A DNA stretch of 64,000 nucleotides from Gryllotalpicola daejeonensis (GCF_039538145.1 NZ_BAABBV010000002.1:248001-312000), one strand, 5' to 3'. Counted from the first letter of the stretch, positions 1 through 7,885 are shown. The notes: a model not told the origin generated them from the letters alone. Made by a program: numbers and translations.

Positions 1-1
1 C

Positions 2-880
2 ATCACGTTCATCCTGGTCTGGGCGAGCGGCTACGTGGTGGGCAAGCTCGCGACGGACGTGATGCCGCCCCTCACCGTGATGCTCTGGCGCTTCGTGCTC
101 GCGCTCGCGGCACTTGCTGCGATCGCCGCCATCCGCCGCGAAGCATGGCCGAGCGGCCGCGAGCTGTGGGGCCTCGCCGGTATCGGCATCCTCATGTTCG
201 CCCTGCAGTTCGGCGGCCTCTACACCGCCCTCGCCGAGGGCATGCCTGCCGGCACCGTCGCCCTGATCGCCTGCTCGTCGCCGCTGCTGATCGCCGCCGC
301 CAATGCCGCTCTCCGCTGGGAGCGACTGTCGCCCGCCCGCTGGCTCGGCATCATCCTCGGCGTCATCGGCGTGGTCATCACCCTCTCCGATCGGGTCGGC
401 CGACCGCCGAGCAGCACCGCGCTGCTCTGGACGCTGCTCGGGCTTGTCGGCCTGGCATCCGGCACCATGCTGCAAGCCCGCCTGCGGCCGACGAGCGGCC
501 CGACCGCACAGGGCACGGTCGAAGTCGCGGCCGCCACGATCGTCATGGCCGCCTGGGCGCCCTGGAACGGCAGCCTCGCGATCCCCCTCACCGCCCAGGC
601 ACTCAGCAGCTACCTCTGGCTCGCCATCGGCGGAAGCGTGATCGCGCCGCTCATGCTCTTCGCCCTCATCCGCCGCCGCGGTGCCACCGGTGCGAGCACC
701 CTGCTGCTCGTCGTGCCGGCTGTGACTGCGATCGCGTCGTGGCCGGTGTTCGGCACCCCGATCGGCCCACTGACGATCATCGGCCTCGCTGTCGCCGGCC
801 TCGGCCTCTGGCTCGCTCAAAGACGCGCAGCGCCTCGCCCGCTCCTCGTCACCACGGCACCGTCCCGTTCCGATCGGTGA
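2..880 (+). CDS. EamA-family (DMT superfamily) transporter, 5' end outside window
   Basis: The reading frame is open from the first bases, so the N-terminus lies upstream of the window; 292 codons are visible. The protein is almost wholly hydrophobic and shows the two-repeat layout of EamA/RhaT drug-metabolite transporters, with small-residue-rich helices such as GTVALIACSSPLL and a second repeat ending in IIGLAVAGLGLWLAQRR. Such proteins are inner-membrane exporters or permeases of small metabolites; the substrate cannot be read from sequence. The last 32 bases overlap the 3' end of the convergent SDR gene, so there is no room for a separate terminator. Family call is firm, function unknown. 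Confidence 0.9.
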   Translation: MTFILVWASGYVVGKLATDVMPPLTVMLWRFVLALAALAAIAAIRREAWPSGRELWGLAGIGILMFALQFGGLYTALAEGMPAGTVALIACSSPLLIAAANAALRWERLSPARWLGIILGVIGVVITLSDRVGRPPSSTALLWTLLGLVGLASGTMLQARLRPTSGPTAQGTVEVAAATIVMAAWAPWNGSLAIPLTAQALSSYLWLAIGGSVIAPLMLFALIRRRGATGASTLLLVVPAVTAIASWPVFGTPIGPLTIIGLAVAGLGLWLAQRRAAPRPLLVTTAPSRSDR

Positions 881-1534
881 AGGTCCCGGTCGGCGCCGCG
901 CCCCCGAGCAGCGCAAGCCGCACGACGGCATCCGTGCCCTCCTGAACCGTCTGCGTACCCGTCCGTCCGTTGAGATCGGTCGCCGTGTAGCCAGGGTCCA
1001 CGGCATTGAAGCGGATGCCTGGCAGGCCATTCGCGTACTGAATGGTCACCATCGTCACCGCGCTCTTCGACGAGCAATAGGCCACGCTGCCGAAGCGCGC
1101 CCACTCGGTCTCGGTCATCGCGGCGAAAGACCCCATGCCGCTTGACACGTTGATCACCGACGGCGCCTCGGCCGCCTTCAGCAGCGGCAGGAACGCGTGT
1201 GTCACGCGCACCACGCCGAACACGTTCGTCTCGTAGAGGCGCCGTAGGTCGTCGGCCGTCACCTCCTCCGCAGCGGCGCGGCCGCCGATTCCCGCGTTGT
1301 TGATGAGGATGTCGAGGCGGCCGACCCGCTCACCGACAACCGAGACCGCCGCACCGACTGACGCGTCATCTGTCACGTCGAGCTGCACGAAGCGCGCACC
1401 GAGCGCCGCGGCCGCCGCCTGCCCGCGCTCTGGGTCACGCGCCCCGATCCAGACGTCCTGCCGGCCTCGAGCAGTCGACGGGCGGTTTCGTAGCCGAGGC
1501 CCTTGTTTCCCCCGGTGATGAGTGTGATGGTCAT
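849..1534 (-). pseudogene. SDR-family oxidoreductase broken by a frameshift
   Basis: Translation from the ATG at 1534 gives MTITLITGGNKGLGYETARR, a perfect short-chain dehydrogenase N-terminus with the TGxxxGxG NAD(P)-binding motif, up to LLEAG. At about 1458-1462 the SDR homology jumps to another frame, continuing DVWIGARDPERG, NNAG, the catalytic Ser in NVSSGMGS and YCSSK (YxxxK) to a TGA at 849. One missing base in the minus-strand run GGCAGG restores a single 228-codon gene. Each half is otherwise intact and typical, so the lesion is recent or a sequencing error. As written, no product has both the cofactor site and the catalytic residues. It is divergent from the MmyB-like regulator at 1636, a pairing common for regulator/SDR modules in actinobacteria. 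Confidence 0.85.
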
Positions 1535-1582
1535 ATCTCGATGCTCGGCGCGCCGCGCGCGGCACCACAGGCACGCCTGATC

Positions 1583-1603
1583 GGTAGGACTGCCGGTACT
1601 ACC
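1583..1603. promoter_or_regulatory. Candidate operator between SDR and MmyB-like regulator
   Basis: A 21-base inverted repeat with outer arms GGTAG and CTACC; 8 of the 10 symmetric base pairs match around the central C at 1593. It lies midway in the 101-base divergent spacer between the SDR ATG (1534) and the regulator ATG (1636), where the regulator would be expected to bind. No binding data exist for this site; the assignment is positional. Confidence 0.5.
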
Positions 1604-1635
1604 CGGGCGATCGCCGGGGATGCCAGGATGCCGTC

Positions 1636-2559
1636 ATGCCGCACGCGAGTGGAGCCGAGCGCCAGCGCACCTCGGGCTCACCGGCCAAGTCCGAGCTCGC
1701 GGCCGCGCTGCGCTCATGGCGCGAGCGCGTCACGCCGGCGCAGGCCGGGCTGCCGTCGGGCGGCGACCGCCGCGTTCCCGGACTGCGCCGTGAAGAGCTC
1801 GCGCTGCTCGTCGGGATCTCGGTCGACTACCTCGTGAGGCTCGAGCAGGGCCGCGCCACCGCGCCGTCGGCGCAAGTGCTCGGTGCCTTCTCTCGCGCCC
1901 TGAAGCTCGAGCCGAACGAGCGCGAACTGCTGTTTCGACTCGCCGGCCTCGTGCCGCCGCCCGCCGGGTCGGTGCCACGCGTTGTGCCCCGCGGCGTGCA
2001 GCTCATGATCGACCGCATGTCGGACACACCACTCGCCGTCTTCAGCGCCGCGTGGGACACCGTGCAATGGAACCCACTGTGGGAGGAACTGCTCGGGAAC
2101 CCCGGCGATCTCGACAACCGCGCGCGCAACCTGATCTGGCGCCATTTCGCCGACCCCGCAAGCTCGCGGGTCGATCGTGAGCCTGACGAGAATGACACTT
2201 TCGAGCGCGAGATGGTCGCCGACCTGCGCCGCGCCGCCGAGCGCTACCCCGACGACCGCGGCGTCGCCGAGCTCATCGCGGCTCTCCGCCAAGAGAATGC
2301 GCACTTCGCCGAGCTCTGGACCCACTACGACGCGGTACAGAGCTCGACCGCCCGCAAGACCGTCGTGCACCCTCGGCTCGGCCCGATCACCCTCGACTGC
2401 GACGTGCTCACCATCGACGGGCACGACCTGCGCATCGTGCTCTATTCGGCGGCTCCCGGCACCCGCGGCGCCGAGCTGCTCGACCAGCTGCGCGCGATCA
2501 GCTCGCGGCGTACGGCCGATCGCGGAAGCGCTCCACCGCCTCTGCCGTCTCTGGCTTGA
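1636..2559 (+). CDS. XRE-type helix-turn-helix regulator with MmyB-like ligand domain
   Basis: 307 residues. The N-terminal part (about 20-95) is a Cro/CI-type HTH with the family hallmarks RRVPGLRREELALLVGIS and YLVRLEQGR. Residues 110-290 match the MmyB-like ligand-binding domain, including WDTVQWNPLWEELLG and the Arg/Asn-rich stretch NRARNLIWRHF. MmyB-type regulators typically control a divergently transcribed oxidoreductase in response to a lipid or aromatic ligand. Here the divergent gene is the frameshifted SDR. No ribosome site precedes the ATG; CAGGAT ends six bases upstream, so a leaderless transcript is possible. The 3' end overlaps the convergent VOC gene by 62 bases. Confidence 0.92.
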   Translation: MPHASGAERQRTSGSPAKSELAAALRSWRERVTPAQAGLPSGGDRRVPGLRREELALLVGISVDYLVRLEQGRATAPSAQVLGAFSRALKLEPNERELLFRLAGLVPPPAGSVPRVVPRGVQLMIDRMSDTPLAVFSAAWDTVQWNPLWEELLGNPGDLDNRARNLIWRHFADPASSRVDREPDENDTFEREMVADLRRAAERYPDDRGVAELIAALRQENAHFAELWTHYDAVQSSTARKTVVHPRLGPITLDCDVLTIDGHDLRIVLYSAAPGTRGAELLDQLRAISSRRTADRGSAPPPLPSLA

Positions 2560-2914
2560 AGAGACCCACGAGGTTGCCGTCCGGATCACGCAGGAAGAAC
2601 ACACGATTGCCCCACGGCATCACCGCGGGCTCTGTGACGATCTCGACGCCGGCCGCCGAGAGCCGCTGATACTCCGCGTCGACGTCGTCGACCAGGAACT
2701 CGAAAATGGCCGAGCGGTTCGCCGCCGCCTCAGCCGCTCCCGGCGCGAAGACGGGCACCATGCTGACGTCGCCGATCGCGAAGGTCGCAGTCGCGGTGAT
2801 CAGCTCGGCGAAGACCGGGGCGGGGCGTATCGCGGCGACCCCGGTGACGAGCTCGTAGAAGTCGGCCAGGCGCGCAACGTCGGCCGTGACAACGCGGGTG
2901 GAGACGAATTTCAT
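2498..2914 (-). CDS. VOC-family (glyoxalase/bleomycin-resistance fold) protein
   Basis: 138 residues, one vicinal-oxygen-chelate domain with two beta-alpha-beta-beta-beta modules. The first begins MKFVSTRVVTADVARLADFY; the second ends FFLRDPDGNLVGLF, the usual C-terminal VOC signature carrying a metal-ligand-type region. Proteins of this size act as dimers, as dioxygenases, isomerases or drug-sequestering proteins, and the sequence does not discriminate. RBS GAAAGGAA precedes the ATG at 2914. It is divergent from the WYL regulator at 3015, which may control it. Confidence 0.9.
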   Translation of the reverse strand: MKFVSTRVVTADVARLADFYELVTGVAAIRPAPVFAELITATATFAIGDVSMVPVFAPGAAEAAANRSAIFEFLVDDVDAEYQRLSAAGVEIVTEPAVMPWGNRVFFLRDPDGNLVGLFKPETAEAVERFRDRPYAAS

Positions 2915-3014
2915 GACGGATTCCTTTCCTGTCGGCGCCCTCGTTGAAGCGCCTCGTGCCCGACGCTAGGAGCAATAGCGGGCAGCATCCGCCCGGTTAT
3001 GAAAAGATGCGCGC

Positions 3015-4130
3015 ATGACCCGCCCGACCGCGCGCGTGCTCGCCCTGCTCGAGCTGCTGCAGCGCGGCGGAACTCACACGGCGGCGCAGCTCGCCGCCGA
3101 GCTCGCGGTCGACGAGCGCACGGTGCGTCGCTACGTCGAGCACCTGGTCGAGCTCGAGATTCCGGTGCAGAGCGCGCGGGGACGCTATGGCGGCTACCGG
3201 CTGGCGCCGGGCGAGCGGATGCCTCCCCTGATGCTCACCGACGACGAGGCACTTGCCGTCATGCTCGGCCTCGTCGCGGCCCGGCGCAGCGGCCTGGTCA
3301 CCGCGGCGAGCGCGGCCGAATCCGCCGGTGCGAAGGTGCGCGCCTCGTTGCCGACGCACAGCGCCCGCCGTCTCGAGGCTGTGCTCGAGGGTGCTGCGTT
3401 CACAGCATCCGACGTGTCCACCGCGCCCTCTTCGCCCGGCGTCGGCGTCGAGACGCGCACGCTGCTGCAACTCGCGACTGCGGCTCGCGAGCGGCGCCCG
3501 CTGTGGTTCCGCTACGTCTCGCGCGACGGCGGCGCGAGCGACCGCACGCTGCTCCCCTACGGACTCGTCGCGCACGCCGGCCACTGGTACGCGACCGGCC
3601 ACGATTCCCGCAGCGGCCAGGTGCGCACCTTTCGCGTCGATCGGATATCTGACCCGTCCCTGCTTCCTGGCGGGTTCGAGCCGCCCGAAGGCTTCGACCC
3701 GATGGCCACCGTGCTGCACAGCCTCGCGACCACTCCGTGGGCGCACGAGGTCTCGGTGCTCGTGCGCGGCACCGCCGACGAACTGCGGACAGCGCTGAGG
3801 CCGGGACTCGCGACGATCGAAGACGCGACGATCGAGGTCCCGGCGACCGAAGCCCCGGCGACCAAAGTCCCGCCGACGCAGACGGCGGCGGGGCCGCGCG
3901 ACGGTGCCCACGACGGCGAACCCGCCCACGATCTCGCCGACAACCGCGACGCGAGCTGGACCCGCGTCCGCCTGCGCGCCGAGCAACTCGACTGGGTCGC
4001 CGCCTTATTCGCCGGGCTGAACCGCGATTTCGCCGTCGAGAGCCCCGACGAGCTGCGCACCGAGCTGCGCCGCCTGGCCGACCGACTGCAGACGGCCGCG
4101 GCCGGCGCCCTCGACGCAGATCTCTCTTGA
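3015..4130 (+). CDS. YafY-type HTH regulator with WYL and WCX domains
   Basis: 371 residues. Residues 1-60 form an HTH_11-type DNA-binding domain (QLAAELAVDERTVRRYVEHL). The WYL ligand-sensing domain lies near 150-210 (LPYGLVAHAGHWYATGHD, RTFRVDRI), followed by the C-terminal WCX extension. WYL proteins sense nucleic-acid or small ligands and often control a neighbouring gene, here probably the divergent VOC gene. The WCX domain is interrupted at residues 266-290 by five tandem five-residue units (ATIED, ATIEV, PATEA, PATKV, PPTQT) encoded by a 15-base minisatellite; this is not part of the family fold. The stop codon overlaps the -35 element of the next operon. Confidence 0.92.
   Translation: MTRPTARVLALLELLQRGGTHTAAQLAAELAVDERTVRRYVEHLVELEIPVQSARGRYGGYRLAPGERMPPLMLTDDEALAVMLGLVAARRSGLVTAASAAESAGAKVRASLPTHSARRLEAVLEGAAFTASDVSTAPSSPGVGVETRTLLQLATAARERRPLWFRYVSRDGGASDRTLLPYGLVAHAGHWYATGHDSRSGQVRTFRVDRISDPSLLPGGFEPPEGFDPMATVLHSLATTPWAHEVSVLVRGTADELRTALRPGLATIEDATIEVPATEAPATKVPPTQTAAGPRDGAHDGEPAHDLADNRDASWTRVRLRAEQLDWVAALFAGLNRDFAVESPDELRTELRRLADRLQTAAAGALDADLS
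3810..3884 (+). repeat. 15-base minisatellite, five units, inside WYL regulator
   Basis: Five consecutive 15-base units at 3810, 3825, 3840, 3855 and 3870. Units 1 and 2 differ at two bases, units 3 and 4 at a few more, and unit 5 is the most diverged. Because 15 is a multiple of 3, gain or loss of units keeps the frame. Confidence 0.8.
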
Positions 4131-4156
4131 CACCCGCACGCTTCGGTGGTTCATTA
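4127..4156 (+). promoter_or_regulatory. Promoter of the GntR/ABC exporter operon
   Basis: A perfect -35 hexamer TTGACA (4127-4132) overlaps the stop codon of the WYL gene. An 18-base spacer leads to TCATTA (4151-4156) as the most likely -10. The -10 lies inside the left arm of the GntR operator, so repressor binding would occlude polymerase. Confidence 0.55.
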
Positions 4157-4171
4157 GTCGAGTAATGAACC
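4148..4171. promoter_or_regulatory. GntR (YtrA-type) operator, perfect inverted repeat
   Basis: Arms GGTTCATTA (4148-4156) and TAATGAACC (4163-4171) are exact reverse complements separated by six bases (GTCGAG). The site lies 20 bases upstream of the regulator start codon and overlaps the predicted -10. YtrA-subfamily GntR proteins are known to bind palindromes in front of their own ABC operon, so autorepression is the natural reading. Confidence 0.75.
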
Positions 4172-4190
4172 AACCAACGAGGGCATCCGC

Positions 4191-4586
4191 ATGATCGATG
4201 AGGGCAAGCCGATCTTCCTGCAGATCGCAGAGCAGATCGAGAACGACATCATCGCCGGAACACTGGCCGAGGAATCCCAGGTCCCGTCGACGAACGAGTT
4301 CGCCGCCTTTCACCGCATCAACCCCGCGACGGCCGGCAAGGGCGTCAACCTGCTGGTCGACGAGGGGGTCCTCTACAAGAAGAGGGGCATCGGCATGTTC
4401 GTCGCCACCGGCGCGCGCAACGCGCTCATCACCAAGCGGCGCACGCAGTTCGTCGACGACTACGTGCGCCCCCTGCTCACCGAGGCCGAAAAGCTCGGCA
4501 TCGACCCAACGACCTTGAAGGGCCTGATCACGGATGCCTCGCGAGAGGCACCTGAGCAGAAGCCCGTCACCCCCGCAGCCAGCTAG
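4191..4586 (+). CDS. GntR-family (YtrA-like) transcriptional regulator
   Basis: 131 residues: a winged helix (about 8-75; PIFLQIAEQIENDIIAGTL, PSTNEFAAFHRINPAT, LVDEGVLYKKRGIGMFV) and a short C-terminal helical dimerisation region rather than a large ligand domain. This length is typical of the YtrA subfamily, which represses an adjacent ABC exporter and responds to cell-envelope stress. It is first in an operon with an ATPase and two permeases, preceded by a palindromic operator and promoter. The start is the first ATG after the operator. The inducer is unknown. Confidence 0.93.
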   Translation: MIDEGKPIFLQIAEQIENDIIAGTLAEESQVPSTNEFAAFHRINPATAGKGVNLLVDEGVLYKKRGIGMFVATGARNALITKRRTQFVDDYVRPLLTEAEKLGIDPTTLKGLITDASREAPEQKPVTPAAS

Positions 4587-4595
4587 GACACGACC

Positions 4596-5570
4596 ATGAC
4601 CAGCCTCACTCCCGCGATCGAGGTCCGCGACCTGACCAAGCGCTTCGGCGCCATGACGGCGCTCGACAGCGTGTCGCTCACCATCCCGACAGACTCCATC
4701 ACCGGTCTGCTGGGCCGCAACGGCGCCGGCAAGACCACCCTCATGCACGTGCTCACGGGGCAGGACTTCCCGACGGCGGGCGAAGCCCGCGTCTTCGGCC
4801 AGACCCCCGCAGAGAACGCCGCCGTGCTGCAGCACATCTCGTTCATCAAAGAAAGCCAGCGCTACCCCGACGACTTCAAGCCGAAGCACGTCTTCCGCAC
4901 CGCCCCCTGGTTCTTCGAGAACTGGGACGCGGACTTCGCCGATCAGCTCGTCGAGGACTTCCGCCTGCCGACGGGCCGCCGCATCAAGAAGCTCAGCAGG
5001 GGGCAGCTGAGCGCGGTCGGGGTCATCGTGGGCCTCGCATCCCGCGCCCCGCTCACCTTCTTCGACGAGCCGTACCTCGGCCTCGACGCGGTCGCGCGCC
5101 AGATCTTCTACGACCGCCTGCTCGCCGACTACGCCGAATTCCCGCGCACGATCGTGCTCTCGACGCACCTCATCGACGAAGTGGCGAACCTGCTCGAGCA
5201 CGTGATCGTGATCGATCAGGGCCGCATCGTCCTCGACGCTCCAGCCGACGAACTGCGTGGCCGTGCCGCCAGCATCGCCGGCTCCAAGGCCGACGTCGAC
5301 GCGTTCGTCGCCCGCCACCGGCTCGAGGTGCTGAAGCGGGATGAACTCGGTGGCGCCGCCTCTCTGCTCGTCGACGGCGTCGACGAGGTCGTGCGCGCCG
5401 ACGCACTGAACTCGGGCCTGCAGCTCACGCCCGTCTCGCTGCAGCAGCTGATCGTGCGCCGCACGGGCGGCGCGCTTTCGGGGTCGGATGCCGACTCCGC
5501 GGACCATGCACAGGGCAGCGCCGCGCGCCGCGGTCGCTCTGCGCGCGCCACGGAAGGAGCCTCACGGTGA
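4596..5570 (+). CDS. ABC transporter ATP-binding protein
   Basis: 324 residues. Walker A GRNGAGKT at 40-47, signature LSRGQ at 133-137, Walker B LTFFDEP at 153-159, D-loop LGLD at 161-164 and switch His at 191 (STHLIDE) are all intact. About 100 further residues form a C-terminal regulatory extension ending in a low-complexity Ser/Ala/Arg tail, as in ATPases of antibiotic or peptide exporters. It lies 9 bases after the GntR gene and its stop codon overlaps the GTG of the first permease. It should energise the two following membrane proteins. Confidence 0.95.
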   Translation: MTSLTPAIEVRDLTKRFGAMTALDSVSLTIPTDSITGLLGRNGAGKTTLMHVLTGQDFPTAGEARVFGQTPAENAAVLQHISFIKESQRYPDDFKPKHVFRTAPWFFENWDADFADQLVEDFRLPTGRRIKKLSRGQLSAVGVIVGLASRAPLTFFDEPYLGLDAVARQIFYDRLLADYAEFPRTIVLSTHLIDEVANLLEHVIVIDQGRIVLDAPADELRGRAASIAGSKADVDAFVARHRLEVLKRDELGGAASLLVDGVDEVVRADALNSGLQLTPVSLQQLIVRRTGGALSGSDADSADHAQGSAARRGRSARATEGASR

Positions 5571-6343
5571 CCGCCGTCAGCATCACCGAACTCGGCACCC
5601 GCGTCGGCGGGTCGCGCACCCCCAGCGCCTTCGCGCGCATCTGGCGCATCGTGCGCCTGCACTACGCGAATCGCGTCAGCACGATCATCGCGCCGCTCGG
5701 CGCCGCCGCAGCCATCTTCGCGGTCTACCTGATCGTGCAGGCGATCGTCGTGCACGAGGTCGGCCCGTCCGCCAAGCACGGGGAGCAGTACTCGACGAGC
5801 CTCGTCTACTTCCTGCCCTACCAGGTCGTCTTCGCCGTGCAGGCGATGAACCTCACCTTCCCGTTCGCACTCGGCATGTCGTCGACGCGGCGCGACTTCT
5901 CGTTGGGCACCTGGCTCGTCTTCGTGATCCAGTCCGCGTTCTTCTCCGTGCTGTTCACGGTGCTGTCGTATCTCGAGCAGTGGACCCACGGCTGGGGACT
6001 CGGCGCGCAGATCTTCCAGACCTTCATCTATGGCAGAGGCGAGGTCGGCCAGCGCCTGCTCACCTTCTTCGCCGGCATCCTGCTCTTCCAGTGCATCGGC
6101 TCGGTGTTCGGCGCGGCCTTCGTCAGGTGGCGGGCCAACGGGCTCATGGTGCTCAGCTGCACCGTGATGGTGCTCGCGCTGGGCGCGGCCGTGCTCATCA
6201 CCTTCACGAACTCGTGGGCCGCCGTCGGCCGCTGGTTCGTCTCAGTCGGGCCGTCGGGCTTCGCCGCCTGGCTGCTGCTGCCGGCTGCCGTCTTCGCCGT
6301 CATCGGGCACCTGGCGCTGCGCCGGGCCACCCCCAAGAGCTGA
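5567..6343 (+). CDS. ABC exporter membrane subunit 1
   Basis: 258 residues with about six membrane segments. It starts at GTG 5567 in a GTGA overlap with the ATPase stop, indicating translational coupling. No standard ABC2 signature is obvious, but context and topology fit an exporter permease. Residues RIWRIVRLHYANR, GMSSTRRDFSLGT, SYLEQWTHGWG and FGAAFVRWR recur almost unchanged in the next gene, so the two are tandem duplicates that probably form a heterodimer. Substrate unknown. Confidence 0.88.
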   Translation: MTAVSITELGTRVGGSRTPSAFARIWRIVRLHYANRVSTIIAPLGAAAAIFAVYLIVQAIVVHEVGPSAKHGEQYSTSLVYFLPYQVVFAVQAMNLTFPFALGMSSTRRDFSLGTWLVFVIQSAFFSVLFTVLSYLEQWTHGWGLGAQIFQTFIYGRGEVGQRLLTFFAGILLFQCIGSVFGAAFVRWRANGLMVLSCTVMVLALGAAVLITFTNSWAAVGRWFVSVGPSGFAAWLLLPAAVFAVIGHLALRRATPKS

Positions 6344-6370
6344 CCACCTCAGAGAGAAGTGCACGCAACC

Positions 6371-7135
6371 ATGACCGCTTTCACCGCGCCGGTGCAGGCA
6401 TCCGCCCGCCCGTTCACGCCCCTCGCACGCGTGTGGCGCATCGTGCGCCTGCATTACGCGAACTGGCTCGTCGCCGTGGTCTGGCCATGGGCGATCCTGA
6501 TCGGCATCCTGCTCATCAACATGACCATCTGGTACCTCGTGCGCTATACGGCAGGGGCGTCGGCCGACATGCAGACGCAGTACACCGGCTCGATCTTCTA
6601 CCTGTTCGTCCACCAGGCGATCGTCGCCATCCAACTCATGAGCCTGACCTTCTGCTACGCGCTCGGGCTCTCGTCGACGCGACGCGACTACTTCCTCGGC
6701 ACCGCGCTGTGGATGCTGGTTCACGCGGCGCAGTTCACGGTCGGGTTCGTCTTGCTCAGCTACCTCGAGCAGTGGACGAACGGATGGGGCGTCGGCGGCC
6801 ACGTCTTCCAGACGATCTATTTCGGCACCGGGCCGCTCGGCGAGCGGCTGTTCACCTTCTACTTCGGGCTGATCGGCGTGATGTTCCTCGGGTCGATCTT
6901 CGGAGCGGTGTTCGTGCGGTGGCGCGTGTACGGGCTGTATGTCGTCGGCGCGATCTTCGTGTTCGGGCTGCTCGGAGTCGCCGCGCTCATCGGATTCACG
7001 GACTCATGGGGCGCGGTCGGCGAGTGGTTCGCGACGCACAGCACAGTGGGTGTGGTCGCCTGGTCGATCCCACTCACGGCGGCGTGCGCGGTCGTCGGAT
7101 TCCTCGCACTGCGCCGCGCCGTCCCCCGCGCCTGA
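6371..7135 (+). CDS. ABC exporter membrane subunit 2 (paralogue of subunit 1)
   Basis: 254 residues from ATG 6371. AGAGAGAAG at 6350-6359 is about 11 bases upstream; an in-frame GTG at 6359 abuts that site and is less likely. About six membrane helices. It shares VWRIVRLHYANW, GLSSTRRDYFLGT, SYLEQWTNGWG and FGAVFVRWR with the preceding permease. The shared cytoplasmic SSTRRD loop is a candidate coupling contact with the ATPase. It is the last gene of the operon; element A1 follows in the convergent gap. Confidence 0.88.
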   Translation: MTAFTAPVQASARPFTPLARVWRIVRLHYANWLVAVVWPWAILIGILLINMTIWYLVRYTAGASADMQTQYTGSIFYLFVHQAIVAIQLMSLTFCYALGLSSTRRDYFLGTALWMLVHAAQFTVGFVLLSYLEQWTNGWGVGGHVFQTIYFGTGPLGERLFTFYFGLIGVMFLGSIFGAVFVRWRVYGLYVVGAIFVFGLLGVAALIGFTDSWGAVGEWFATHSTVGVVAWSIPLTAACAVVGFLALRRAVPRA

Positions 7136-7148
7136 CCGAGTGCCGCAC

Positions 7149-7222
7149 CGGTTGCGCCACTGCCTTCCGCGATGCGCGCCTCGGATCCGAGTAGCGCACA
7201 GCGGATCCTGGTGGCGCAACCG
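7149..7222. repeat. Intergenic palindrome family A, copy 1
   Basis: Outer arms GGTTGCGCCAC (7150-7160) and GTGGCGCAACC (7211-7221) are exact reverse complements, and the centre CTCGGATCCGAG (7180-7191) is itself a perfect palindrome. It fills the 95-base gap between the convergent permease and acetyltransferase genes. Related copies are at 42400, 43556 and 49029. Confidence 0.88.
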
Positions 7223-7230
7223 AGCGCGGG

Positions 7231-7818
7231 CTACTTCTTCCCGCGCAGCGAGAGCTGCATGGTGATCGTGCCGAGCCAGCGGTCGAACTTGAAGCCGACC
7301 CGGCCCATGCGCCCGACCTCCTTGAAGCCGAGCTTCTGGTGCATCGCGACGGACGCGTCGGCACCCTGGTCCGCGATCACGGCGATGATCTCGCGGATGC
7401 CTGCCGCCCGTGCCGCCTCGATGAGGGCCTTCAGCAGCGGAGTGCCGAGGCCCTTCCCCGTCGCGGCCGGCCCCAGGTAGATCGAGTTCTCGACCGTGTA
7501 GCGGTAGCCGGCCTTCGCCGACCACGGCGAGACGAGGGTGTACCCGAGGATCTGCCCGCTCGGGCTCTCGGCCACGAGGAACGGCATGCCCGCCTTGCGG
7601 ATGTGGTCGTACTTCGTGCGCCACGCCCGCAGCGTCATCGGCTTGTCGTCGAAGGTCACCGTCGAGTTGGTGACGTAGTAGTTGTAGATCTCGCGCACGC
7701 TGGGCAGGTCCTCTGGCACGGCGTCGCGGATGCTGTAGGAGAACGGCGCCTCTTCAGGCACCGGCTTGCGCAGGTGGCGCGGCAGCACGCGCCGAGTCTG
7801 GTACTCCTCTTCCAACAC
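7231..7818 (-). CDS. GNAT N-acetyltransferase, phosphinothricin-acetyltransferase-like
   Basis: 195 residues. After about 25 polar residues the GNAT domain begins (YSIRDAVPEDLPSVREIYNYYV). The acetyl-CoA loop is GPAATGKGLGTPLLKALIEAA and the C-terminal part ends FKEVGRMGRVGFKFDRWLGTITM. This is the PAT/YncA branch, whose members acetylate the amino group of phosphinothricin, methionine sulfoximine or related amino acids. The exact substrate is not predictable. It stands alone, with palindrome A1 downstream and palindrome E1 between it and ung. Confidence 0.9.
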   Translation of the reverse strand: MLEEEYQTRRVLPRHLRKPVPEEAPFSYSIRDAVPEDLPSVREIYNYYVTNSTVTFDDKPMTLRAWRTKYDHIRKAGMPFLVAESPSGQILGYTLVSPWSAKAGYRYTVENSIYLGPAATGKGLGTPLLKALIEAARAAGIREIIAVIADQGADASVAMHQKLGFKEVGRMGRVGFKFDRWLGTITMQLSLRGKK

Positions 7819-7842
7819 CCGTTCAGCCTACGGACTCGCGAG

Positions 7843-7885
7843 CGTTTCGAGACGCGCGCTGCGCAGGCTCCGCGCGCTCCTCAAC
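7843..7885. repeat. Intergenic repeat family E, copy 1
   Basis: On the minus strand it reads TTGAGGAGCGCGCGG, then AGCCTGCGCAGCGCGCG, then TCTCGAAACG. Similar units occur at 38662 and 39810. The TGA in TTGAGGAGC is the stop codon of ung. The GAGGAGC...TCTCGAAA layout resembles repeats I recall between genes in Microbacteriaceae, but I could not verify that here. Confidence 0.7.
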
